The notes under the pieces were generated by a model, which saw nothing but the letters and a program-made list of their open reading frames with translations, made no database searches and had not been told where the DNA came from. A program made the position numbers and the translations under genes. Below, one piece after another: positions 1 through 7,322 of a DNA stretch of 32,370 nucleotides. The DNA comes from Fimenecus sp045655645 (GTDB lineage Bacteria; Bacillota; Clostridia; Oscillospirales; Acutalibacteraceae), in NCBI GenBank assembly GCA_045655645.1, contig JAZOPS010000058.1:1-32370 (forward strand), read 5' to 3'. How positions within the stretch are numbered: position 1 is the first letter of the stretch; each line of letters opens with the position of its first letter.

Positions 1-47
1 ATCAAGTATAGATTTATTATATTGATTTTTTGTTGTTCCGTCAAGGT

Positions 48-2516
48 TTAGTTCATAGTATAGTAGAACCAGTTAGCAAGATTTTCAGGTTCAACGAAGA
101 ATTTTGTTCTGAAAAGTGCTGTTTTGAGTTTTGAACCTTTAACAGGAATATCTGCAAGAGATTTTACAGTTACATCATACATTTTATCTGCTTTGACAGT
201 TACAATCTTTTCTTCATTCGGAAGCAAATCAAAGTAGTTATCAGAAAATGGCTCTCTGAAGTCAGCAATATCAACCATTACGCTACGACAGAAAACAGGA
301 GATTTCATTTTAACAACGATTTCACCATTTTCGTAAGAAACTGATTTTTCGATTGTATTAGCTTTAAGCTTTAAGTCTCGGTCAGGCACGAAAATCTTTG
401 TTCTTTCTGAAATAAGTTTTCCATCTTCAAAAAGTTTAACAGACATAAACATATCCTTTTTGTTTCCGCTGATTTTACCTGTTTCAAATAATGTTCTTGA
501 ATTTGCAACAATATTTTTTACAATGTCGCGTTTATTTGTGTTCTCATAAAGCACTTTTCCATCAAGAGTGGCAATAGTTATGCTTGCAGTCAACTTTTTA
601 TCTTCTCTTGTATCATTGAGAATATAAACTTTATAGTCTTTATCTGTTTCTTCGATTGATACACAAACAGGCTCAAAGAAATGACGAGCAGCATATTGAA
701 GTGCTTTCCATTTACCTGTATAGTCAACACTTGACCAAGATGGTGCCTGCCAACAGTCGTTATATTGCCAGAAAAGTGAACCATTACAACGTTCACGATG
801 ACGACGCCAATGCTCGGTTGCATCTTGAATACATTCTTTCTGGATAAGATTTGTCATATAGATTAAATCTTCAAATTTCTGTGGCTCATAATACTTTTCA
901 AGCAAGTAATAGAGCATCTTTCTGTTACCATTTCTGCATTTCTGATGCGAATTAAAAATATCACTTGTGATATAATAGTCACTTTCTTCTGCAAACTGAC
1001 GGACAGCATCCATTGATGGCAAGGATTCAAGACCGAATTCACTACAGAAACGAGTAGGTCTTGTTCTGTAATAATTAAGTGGTTTCTGACCATGCCAAAC
1101 TGTCCACATGTGAGTGTCACCATGGTCATCACCTGTTACGCCTTTACGGAAAGATTCACCGATTGGTGAAGTTTCAATATATGGTGTATCTGGGTCAAGG
1201 TCAGTTACAAAATCTTTTAAGATTTCATAGAAGAATTTTTTATACCACTGAACAATTTTCATTGTTTCAGGCATATATGCAAACATTGTTTCAACTTCGT
1301 TATTACCACCCCAAAGACAGAGTGATGGATGAGATTTAATGCGCATAACCTGATATTTAATTTCGGTCAACACATTCTCACGGAAATCGTCTTCATAGAA
1401 TGGATACATAAGACAAGCAAACATAAAGTCTTGCCAGATAAGAATGCCCTTTTCGTCGCATTGCTCATAGAAATAGTCAGGTGTATAATAAGCGCCACCC
1501 CATGTACGAATCATATTAAAGTTCGCTTTAAGAGCCGAATCTATGTAATAATCATAAGTGTCTTTTTTTACTCGACCCATAAGTGAGTCAGGGAGAATCC
1601 AGTTAGCACCCTTTGCAAAAATCGGCACACCATTAAGATAAAAACAGAAATTGTGACCATATTGGTCTTTACTTCTATCAAGACGAATTGTGCGAAGACC
1701 GATTTTCTTTGTGATTTCTGTGTCACCGAGTGTTGCAACTACTGTATAAAGTGGCTGTTTTTCAACAGGATTTAATTCCTTTGTCCACCAAAGTTCAGGA
1801 TTTTCGATTACAATTTCGTTGTTTTCAATAGCAAATTCTGTGCCGTCTGGGTAAATGATTTTTGCGTTCACCTCACCCTCTCCGTCAAGGACAGGGTTGA
1901 TTTTAATTGTTACTTTGCCGTTGTCGTGAATCTGTCTAATTTCAACATCTGTAAGACGGTTATCAAAGCATTCTACCCAGATATCGTCTGTAACACCTGT
2001 AAGTGGAAGATGTGGACCCCAGTCCCAGCCGAAATGACAATGTGGTTTACGGATATATGCAGCACCGTCAGTACCGTTGCAGTTCTTTGGAATTGGTTTT
2101 TCTTTTTGCATTTTCTCGGCATAATTTGTTGGTGAGAAAAATGCGATTTTGAGAGTATTCTCCCCTGCTTTTGCAACATTTTTAATGTCAAATTCATATT
2201 TAAGATGTGCGTTTTCACCCTTACCAACGAGAGTATCATTCACATAAACATCGCAAAGTGTATCAAGGGCTTTGCACACAAGCAAAACCTTTCTGTTTGC
2301 AAGGTCATCGTCTGTGAGTGTGAATGTTCTTTCGTAAGTCCAGTCTTCACGACCAACCCATTCAACCTTTTTCTCGTTGTCTTTATAATATGGGTCAGGA
2401 ATAACACCAAGCTCAAGTAATTGAGTGTAGTTATCAGATGGAACAGATACTTCGTATTTATCCCCCGTTGTTACACGTGTCATATTCCATTGTCCGTTGA
2501 GATTATAAGTTTTCAT
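48..2516 (-). CDS. Beta-mannosidase, glycoside hydrolase family 2
   Basis: This 822-residue protein has the GH2 beta-mannosidase layout: an N-terminal sugar-binding beta-sandwich (about 1-180, with the GWDWGP motif near 163-168), an immunoglobulin-like domain (about 185-275) and a TIM barrel (about 290-600), followed by C-terminal beta domains. The family acid/base is the Glu of WGGNNE (about Glu407) and the nucleophile is the Glu of SEFG (about Glu493). It removes terminal beta-mannose from manno-oligosaccharides or N-glycan cores. No signal peptide is visible, so it probably acts in the cytoplasm on imported oligosaccharides. It starts at ATG behind AAAGGA, has its own promoter and is monocistronic. 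Substrate choice within GH2 is inferred from overall similarity. Confidence 0.93.
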   Translation of the reverse strand: MKTYNLNGQWNMTRVTTGDKYEVSVPSDNYTQLLELGVIPDPYYKDNEKKVEWVGREDWTYERTFTLTDDDLANRKVLLVCKALDTLCDVYVNDTLVGKGENAHLKYEFDIKNVAKAGENTLKIAFFSPTNYAEKMQKEKPIPKNCNGTDGAAYIRKPHCHFGWDWGPHLPLTGVTDDIWVECFDNRLTDVEIRQIHDNGKVTIKINPVLDGEGEVNAKIIYPDGTEFAIENNEIVIENPELWWTKELNPVEKQPLYTVVATLGDTEITKKIGLRTIRLDRSKDQYGHNFCFYLNGVPIFAKGANWILPDSLMGRVKKDTYDYYIDSALKANFNMIRTWGGAYYTPDYFYEQCDEKGILIWQDFMFACLMYPFYEDDFRENVLTEIKYQVMRIKSHPSLCLWGGNNEVETMFAYMPETMKIVQWYKKFFYEILKDFVTDLDPDTPYIETSPIGESFRKGVTGDDHGDTHMWTVWHGQKPLNYYRTRPTRFCSEFGLESLPSMDAVRQFAEESDYYITSDIFNSHQKCRNGNRKMLYYLLEKYYEPQKFEDLIYMTNLIQKECIQDATEHWRRHRERCNGSLFWQYNDCWQAPSWSSVDYTGKWKALQYAARHFFEPVCVSIEETDKDYKVYILNDTREDKKLTASITIATLDGKVLYENTNKRDIVKNIVANSRTLFETGKISGNKKDMFMSVKLFEDGKLISERTKIFVPDRDLKLKANTIEKSVSYENGEIVVKMKSPVFCRSVMVDIADFREPFSDNYFDLLPNEEKIVTVKADKMYDVTVKSLADIPVKGSKLKTALFRTKFFVEPENLANWFYYTMN

Positions 2517-2549
2517 AACAAATTTTCCTTTGGAGTTTTATTTTATAAT

Positions 2550-2578
2550 ATTGTAACAGAATATGAATTATATTTCAA
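2550..2578 (-). promoter_or_regulatory. Sigma-A-type promoter of the beta-mannosidase gene
   Basis: On the minus strand TTGAAA (2578-2573) and TACAAT (2555-2550) are separated by 17 bases, about 30 bases before the ATG. No clear operator dyad was seen beside it. Confidence 0.7.
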
Positions 2579-2580
2579 TA

Positions 2581-2612
2581 TATAAAAAGGGACGATATAC
2601 CCATCGTCCCTT
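2581..2612 (-). terminator. Intrinsic terminator after the DUF3021 gene
   Basis: A perfect 10-bp stem (arms 2587-2596 and 2603-2612, core GGGACGAT) with a 6-base loop is followed on the minus strand by TTTTTATA. It begins 8 bases past the DUF3021 stop codon. It resembles the hairpins near 3571, 5593, 10807 and 21684. Confidence 0.8.
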
Positions 2613-2619
2613 ACTTGTT

Positions 2620-3036
2620 TTATTTTAATTTTGCGTTAAATTTTTTGCTTGTGGCTTTGATTGAGAAATAGACTATTCCCCATACTACAAAGTAAATTAC
2701 CATAAAGATTGCTGTAAAGATTAAAAGCACTTTTGGTTCAAATGGAATCCAAGTATTTATTACATAGCAAAGAAAGTATGCAACATAAAGTGTTGATAGA
2801 TGGCAAAGAAGAGATTTGCCTACTCCCCAATGTTCAATCTGATTAAACACACTTGCCCCTGCGTGAACAAATGCCAACAGATAAATTGAAACAATGGCTA
2901 CTAACGCTTCGTCACCACTTATCGTGAAATTATCAATAATTTTTGAGAGTATAAAGTATATAATTCCTAAAATTATTGGTCCAAATCCACCGAATATGAG
3001 TCCACGGTGAAAAAAGTCTTTTACATATTTATTCAT
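2620..3036 (-). CDS. DUF3021 family membrane protein
   Basis: This 138-residue protein has four hydrophobic segments (about 12-34, 43-64, 76-95 and 102-124) and basic ends, matching the DUF3021 family. Such proteins are typically encoded directly downstream of a LytTR DNA-binding protein, as here, where one base separates the genes. By analogy with LytTR/membrane-inhibitor pairs of Firmicutes it may restrain the regulator at the membrane; that role is inferred. The pair shares the promoter before the LytTR gene and ends at the 2587-2612 terminator. No enzyme motif is visible. Confidence 0.8.
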   Translation of the reverse strand: MNKYVKDFFHRGLIFGGFGPIILGIIYFILSKIIDNFTISGDEALVAIVSIYLLAFVHAGASVFNQIEHWGVGKSLLCHLSTLYVAYFLCYVINTWIPFEPKVLLIFTAIFMVIYFVVWGIVYFSIKATSKKFNAKLK

Positions 3037-3037
3037 A

Positions 3038-3469
3038 TTACAAACCTAACCTTTCTTTTACATTTCTAAGATTTCTTCGTGACACAAAATCTACATGACC
3101 ATTTTTGAAAACTACCATCAATGAGCCACCCACGGTTGCTTTGAACTTATCTATTTTTTTGATATTTGCTATACAGGACTGATTGATTTTAACAAAGTTA
3201 TCACTTAAATTTTCTTCCAACTGATAAAGTCTTGATTTAATCCTATATTTCTCATTTTTAGTAAGTGCATAGACCTTGTTATCTTCTGTGAAAAAACAAT
3301 AAATATCGTTTAAATTAAATTTAACTGTTTCGTTTTCAGTATAGCCGATTAAGTCAACAGAATTGTTGTTTACAAGCTCTTCAATTTCACACACCAATGG
3401 TGATTTTTCGTGGGCATATATGATAATTTCTTCGTCACGATTAGGGTCAATTACAATTTGAAGTTTCAT
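3038..3469 (-). CDS. LytTR-family DNA-binding transcriptional regulator
   Basis: This 143-residue protein has an N-terminal segment of about 40 residues and a C-terminal LytTR domain (about 45-140). Typical family features include the FVKINQSCIANIKKID stretch and the ending VSRRNLRNVKERLGL. There is no response-receiver domain, so it is a one-component LytTR regulator. The ATG sits 7 bases after AAGGAGG. Two direct repeats 21 bp apart lie just upstream of its own -35 box, which is how LytTR dimers usually bind, so autoregulation is likely. Other targets cannot be read from this window. Confidence 0.88.
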   Translation of the reverse strand: MKLQIVIDPNRDEEIIIYAHEKSPLVCEIEELVNNNSVDLIGYTENETVKFNLNDIYCFFTEDNKVYALTKNEKYRIKSRLYQLEENLSDNFVKINQSCIANIKKIDKFKATVGGSLMVVFKNGHVDFVSRRNLRNVKERLGL

Positions 3470-3490
3470 GAAATTCCTCCTTGCAAGTGT

Positions 3491-3519
3491 ATAATATCAC
3501 CTTGTTTTTTAGTTTGCAA
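3491..3519 (-). promoter_or_regulatory. Promoter of the LytTR-DUF3021 operon
   Basis: The minus strand carries TTGCAA (3519-3514) and TATTAT (3496-3491) with a 17-base spacer. A tandem repeat pair lies immediately upstream at 3526-3558. Confidence 0.65.
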
Positions 3520-3525
3520 TATATT

Positions 3526-3558
3526 AAAAGTGTTCGGCATTTTTGAAAATGTATTCGG
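3526..3558 (-). promoter_or_regulatory. Candidate LytTR operator: two direct repeats
   Basis: On the minus strand CCGAATACATTTT (3558-3546) and CCGAACACTTTT (3537-3526) are direct repeats whose CCGAA words start exactly 21 bases apart, two helical turns. The nearer copy ends 6 bases before the -35 box, a position suited to an activator. Binding by the adjacent LytTR protein is inferred. Confidence 0.6.
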
Positions 3559-3560
3559 TA

Positions 3561-3590
3561 AAAAAATAAAGGGACGAGTTATTCGTCCCC
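3561..3590 (-). terminator. Intrinsic terminator after mnmA
   Basis: GGGACGA (3571-3577) pairs with TCGTCCC (3583-3589) across a 5-base loop, followed on the minus strand by TTTATTTTTTT. It ends the nifS-to-mnmA transcript. Confidence 0.75.
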
Positions 3591-3624
3591 TATATTTTGC
3601 ACTTTGTGTTTTTGCATTTTACAC

Positions 3625-4644
3625 TTATATAATTTCGCCGCCACCTAATACTTCGTCACCATCAAATATTACTAATGATTGTCCTTTTGTGATTGCGCGT
3701 TGTGGTTCATCGAATTTAACATGAAGATTTCCGTTTTCGTCTTGCCATGCAGTTGCAGGTTGTTCTTTATGTCTGTAACGGACACGAGCAAGTACACGGA
3801 TTGGTTCTGTAATTGTTTTTCCGCTGATTATATTCACATTTTTAGCGGTTACTGTATCCGTAAACAAATCTTCATTATCACCCAAAATAACATTGTTAGT
3901 TTCGGGGTCAATGTTAAGTACATAAAGTGGGTTTTTATAAGCAATTCCAAGTCCTTTACGCTGACCAATAGTGTAATTTACAATACCTTTATGCTCGCCA
4001 AATGAAAAGCCGTCTTTATGGATAAATTCTCCTTTTGGATAAGTTTTATTGTTATAACTTTTAATAAAGCTTACATAATCTCCGTCAGGGACAAAGCAGA
4101 TATCCTGACTATCCTTTTTTCGTGCAGTTATAAGGTCATTTTCTTCTGCGATTTCACGGATTTCAGGTTTTGTATATTCACCTAATGGGAATTTGATATG
4201 CTTTAATTGCTCTTGAGTAAGCATATAGAGAAAATAACTCTGGTCTTTGCTTTCGTCAACGGCTTTTTTAAGTTTATATTCACCGTTTTCGCAGACAACA
4301 CGAGCATAATGGCCTGTCACAACAAAATCGGCATCTAATTCGTGCATTTTATCCATCATTGCACCGAATTTTAATGTACGATTACACTCAACACAAGGGT
4401 TTGGAGTTTTGCCATTTTCATAGCATTCGATAAACTTATCAATAACCTGTTTTTTAAACTCTTCTTTAAGTGGGAAAATATAAAAAGGCATACCTAACTT
4501 ATCGGCAACTGCTTTTGCATCACTGCAATCCCCTTCGATATACAGTTGCATTGTAGCGCCAACACATTGGTAGCCTTCATTTTTGATAAGTAAAGCAGCG
4601 ACGGAGCTATCAACTCCGCCACTCATAGCAATTACTGCTTTCAT
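3625..4644 (-). CDS. mnmA: tRNA-specific 2-thiouridylase MnmA
   Basis: The protein (339 residues from the chosen start) begins with the PP-loop AMSGGVDSS, which binds and activates ATP. It contains the catalytic cysteine motif NPCVECNR (near residue 90-100), the second cysteine in SQDICFV, and a C-terminal beta-barrel. It makes the 2-thio group on wobble uridine 34 of Lys, Glu and Gln tRNAs. ATG at 4644 is preferred because GGGTG lies about 8 bases upstream; an in-frame GTG three codons earlier overlaps the nadA stop. It is last in the nifS-nifU-nadA-mnmA order, and MnmA takes its sulfur from a cysteine desulfurase, so the context fits. Confidence 0.95.
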   Translation of the reverse strand: MKAVIAMSGGVDSSVAALLIKNEGYQCVGATMQLYIEGDCSDAKAVADKLGMPFYIFPLKEEFKKQVIDKFIECYENGKTPNPCVECNRTLKFGAMMDKMHELDADFVVTGHYARVVCENGEYKLKKAVDESKDQSYFLYMLTQEQLKHIKFPLGEYTKPEIREIAEENDLITARKKDSQDICFVPDGDYVSFIKSYNNKTYPKGEFIHKDGFSFGEHKGIVNYTIGQRKGLGIAYKNPLYVLNIDPETNNVILGDNEDLFTDTVTAKNVNIISGKTITEPIRVLARVRYRHKEQPATAWQDENGNLHVKFDEPQRAITKGQSLVIFDGDEVLGGGEII

Positions 4645-4649
4645 TTTAT

Positions 4650-5564
4650 TCACCCAAGTTCAAGCATTTTATCAATGCACTTTTTGGCTTTTTTGATTGT
4701 ATCTTCATCCAATGTGATTTCTTCGCCACCCTTGCCCATCATTGTATTATAAAGGTCAACAAGAGTTGTCGCTTTCATGTCAGGACAAATGAGTTTTGGT
4801 GAAAGTGCAAAGAAGTTCTTATCAGGACACTCATACTGCAAAGACTCTGCAATACTGATTTCTGTGCCAATGATAAAATTCTTGTGGTCACTCTCTTTTG
4901 CGAATTTCATAATACCTGTTGTTGAGCCAACATAGTCGGCAAGTTCAACAACTTCGGGTTTACATTCAGGGTGCACGAGAAGAAGTGAATCGGGATAATA
5001 TTCTCTTGCTTTTTTAACATCTTCTGCGGTAATCTGACCATGAATTGGACAACCACCATTTACAAACTTGAATGTTTTTTCAGGAAGTTGTTTTGCAACA
5101 AAATCGCCGAGATTACAGTCGGGAATAAAGAGAATTTTATCATTTTCTAATTTGCTTACAACATTAACTGCTGATGCAGATGTTACACAAACGTCGCAAA
5201 CTGTTTTAAGCTCTGCAGTTGTGTTAATATAAGCCACAACTGTATAGTCAGGGTTTTCTTTTTTAACCTGCTCAATATATTCTTTGCTCATCTGCTCTGC
5301 CATTGGGCAACCTGCAACAGGGCTTGTAATATAAACTGTTTTTTCTGGTGAGAGAATTTTTACGGTTTCTGCCATAAAACGCACGCCACACATAACCACA
5401 GTTTTTGCATCAGTCTTTTCGGCAAGTACACTTAACTGAAAACTGTCACCTGTGTAATCGGCAATTTCGATAATCTCACGAGCCACATAGCTGTGAGCGA
5501 GAATACAGATATCTTTTTCTTTTTTGAGTTGCAAGATTTTGTCTTGCATTTCTTTTACTGTCAT
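4650..5564 (-). CDS. nadA: Quinolinate synthase A
   Basis: The 304-residue length is typical of NadA. The enzyme condenses iminoaspartate with dihydroxyacetone phosphate to form quinolinate for de novo NAD synthesis and holds a [4Fe-4S] cluster. Cysteines in the expected contexts are in VVMCGVRFMAET, GGCPIHGQ and LICPDMK. It starts at ATG behind AAGGAAG. The partners nadB and nadC are not in this window. It lies just after nifS and nifU, whose products could build its cluster, and the separate nadE at 11744-12481 would finish NAD synthesis. Confidence 0.95.
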   Translation of the reverse strand: MTVKEMQDKILQLKKEKDICILAHSYVAREIIEIADYTGDSFQLSVLAEKTDAKTVVMCGVRFMAETVKILSPEKTVYITSPVAGCPMAEQMSKEYIEQVKKENPDYTVVAYINTTAELKTVCDVCVTSASAVNVVSKLENDKILFIPDCNLGDFVAKQLPEKTFKFVNGGCPIHGQITAEDVKKAREYYPDSLLLVHPECKPEVVELADYVGSTTGIMKFAKESDHKNFIIGTEISIAESLQYECPDKNFFALSPKLICPDMKATTLVDLYNTMMGKGGEEITLDEDTIKKAKKCIDKMLELG

Positions 5565-5590
5565 TTTAATCTTCCTTTATAAAGATTACA

Positions 5591-5618
5591 ACGGGCTGCC
5601 GAGTCGTCAGCCCCTACA
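5591..5618. repeat. GC-rich intergenic palindrome between nadA and nifU
   Basis: GGGCTG (5593-5598) pairs with CAGCCC (5608-5613), with an inner CGA/TCG pair and a flanking CCTACA. There is no T-run after it on the minus strand, so it is not a classical terminator although it sits inside an operon. It matches the GTAGGGGC-tagged hairpin at 10807-10828 and may be a REP-like element or an mRNA-processing/stability hairpin. Confidence 0.5.
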
Positions 5619-5620
5619 AA

Positions 5621-6040
5621 TTAATGATGATGGTCATCGTCAAACTTGAATTCGTCTGCGTTATATTCAATGCCGTTCTTATCGTAGTAGTCCTTAACTG
5701 CTGCTTTGATTGCTTGTTCTGCAAGAACTGAACAGTGAATTTTAACTGCTGGAAGTCCATCAAGAGCTTCAACAACTGCTTTGTTTGTGAGCTTGAGTGC
5801 TTCACTTAAAGGTTGACCCTTAATCATATCAGTTGCGATTGAGCTTGTTGCGATTGCAGATGCACAACCATAAGTATTGAATTTAACATCTGTGATTATA
5901 TCATTCTCAATTTTGAGATACATTTTCATAATATCGCCACATTTTGCGTTGCCAACTTCTCCCACACCGTCAGCGTCGTCAAGTTTACCTACATTGTGTG
6001 GATTTGTAAAATGTTCCATTACTTTTTCTGAATATTCCAT
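5621..6040 (-). CDS. Fe-S cluster scaffold protein, IscU/NifU N-terminal type
   Basis: This 139-residue scaffold carries the three cluster-binding cysteines of the family in GNAKCGD, YGCASAIA and IHCSVLAE, including the Asp after the first. It receives sulfur from the adjacent cysteine desulfurase and assembles [2Fe-2S]/[4Fe-4S] clusters. ATG at 6040 overlaps the nifS stop as TAATG and has AGAGG 9 bases upstream; the longer frame to 6076 lies within nifS. The tail ends in DDDHHH, an acidic/histidine run that could bind metal. There is no C-terminal Nfu domain, so it is the short form. Confidence 0.93.
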   Translation of the reverse strand: MEYSEKVMEHFTNPHNVGKLDDADGVGEVGNAKCGDIMKMYLKIENDIITDVKFNTYGCASAIATSSIATDMIKGQPLSEALKLTNKAVVEALDGLPAVKIHCSVLAEQAIKAAVKDYYDKNGIEYNADEFKFDDDHHH

Positions 6041-7221
6041 TATATTAAACCTCTTTCTTTCTGAATTTTCTCCCACAATGGTGACATATCACGAAGGCGG
6101 TCAATAATTGGGGGTAATTTTTCTAAAATATATTCCATTTCTTCAGGTGTATTGTCTTCGCAAAGACTCAAACGGAGTGAACCATGCGCAACTTCGTGTG
6201 GAAGTCCGATTGACAAAAGCACATGGCTTGGGTCAAGTGAGCCTGATGTACAAGCTGAACCTGAAGAAGCACTAATTCCCATTAAATCGAGATAAAGAAG
6301 AAGCGATTCACCTTCAACTCCTTCGAAGCAAGCGCTAACATTACCAGGTAATCTGTGTTCACGGTCGCCATTGATACGGCTCAAATCAATTTTAAGAATA
6401 CCTTCAATGAGTTGTTCTCTCATTGCGATAAGTTTCTTTGTATTTTCTTCCATATTGTCGCAAGCATCTTTAAGTGCTGTTGCCATGCCTACAATTGATG
6501 GCACATTTTCTGTACCTGCACGACGGTTTCTCTCTTGTGCGCCACCTTCAATAAGGTTTGGAAGACGAATACCCTTTTTACAATAAAGACCACCTACACC
6601 CTTTGGACCGTGGAATTTGTGACCTGAGAATGACATCATATCAATATTATCAGCCACAACGTCAACAGGAACATGTCCAACTGCCTGAACAGCGTCTGTG
6701 TGGAAAAGAACTCCCTTTTCACGACAAATAGCACCGATTTCACGGATTGGCTGAACTGTACCAATTTCGTTGTTTGCATACATAATTGTTACGAGTGCTG
6801 TATCATCTTTAATCGCATTTTTTACATCTTCAGGCTTTACAAGTCCGTTTTCATAAACATCAAGCAATGTGATTTCAAAGCCCTCTTTTTCAAGTGCATT
6901 GAGAGTATGCAAAACTGCGTGATGTTCAAACTTTGAACTGATGATATGTTTTTTGCCTTTTTTAGCCATTAAATATGCTACGCCTTTAATTGCCCAGTTA
7001 TCACTTTCGCTACCGCCTGATGAGAAATAAACATCATTAGCATCTGCATTAATGCACTCGGCAATAATATTTCGCGCATCGCGTACTGCGTGGAAAGCAT
7101 CTTGTCCTACACTATGCAAGCTTGATGGGTTACCATAAACAACTTCAAAGCATGGCATCATTGCATCAAGTGCTTTTTTTGATATTTTTGTTGTTGCAGC
7201 GTTATCTGCATAAACTTTCAT
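6040..7221 (-). CDS. Cysteine desulfurase, NifS/IscS family
   Basis: A 393-residue fold-type-I PLP enzyme that takes sulfur from cysteine, leaving alanine. Visible landmarks are the N-terminal YADNAATTK, the PLP-binding lysine in SFSGHKFHGPKG (around residue 200) and the catalytic cysteine loop SSGSACTSGS (around 325). It supplies sulfur for the scaffold encoded next and probably for MnmA at the end of the cluster. A promoter lies in the 101-base gap behind metH. The ribosome binding site (AAGAG) is weak. I cannot separate the nifS and iscS names from sequence alone. Confidence 0.94.
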   Translation of the reverse strand: MKVYADNAATTKISKKALDAMMPCFEVVYGNPSSLHSVGQDAFHAVRDARNIIAECINADANDVYFSSGGSESDNWAIKGVAYLMAKKGKKHIISSKFEHHAVLHTLNALEKEGFEITLLDVYENGLVKPEDVKNAIKDDTALVTIMYANNEIGTVQPIREIGAICREKGVLFHTDAVQAVGHVPVDVVADNIDMMSFSGHKFHGPKGVGGLYCKKGIRLPNLIEGGAQERNRRAGTENVPSIVGMATALKDACDNMEENTKKLIAMREQLIEGILKIDLSRINGDREHRLPGNVSACFEGVEGESLLLYLDLMGISASSGSACTSGSLDPSHVLLSIGLPHEVAHGSLRLSLCEDNTPEEMEYILEKLPPIIDRLRDMSPLWEKIQKERGLI

Positions 7222-7270
7222 AAATACAACTCTTTTCTATTTCATAGTAATTTACTGTGAATTCATTTAT

Positions 7271-7300
7271 ATGATACTACAAATTGTAATATTTTGTCAA
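7271..7300 (-). promoter_or_regulatory. Promoter of the nifS-nifU-nadA-mnmA cluster with candidate operator
   Basis: TTGACA (7300-7295) and TATCAT (7276-7271) are 18 bases apart on the minus strand. The word TTTGTAGTAT (7283-7274) across the -10 box also occurs at the same position in the rrf2 promoter. An exact palindrome AGTAAATTACT follows at 7256-7246 in the leader. Control by the Rrf2 protein is an inference. Confidence 0.55.
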
Positions 7301-7322
7301 TTATAACAATGTACAAATAGCA

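Noticed and set aside
1..47. Terminator after the beta-mannosidase gene
   Set aside because: No hairpin is visible in the 47 bases available; it may lie beyond the edge.
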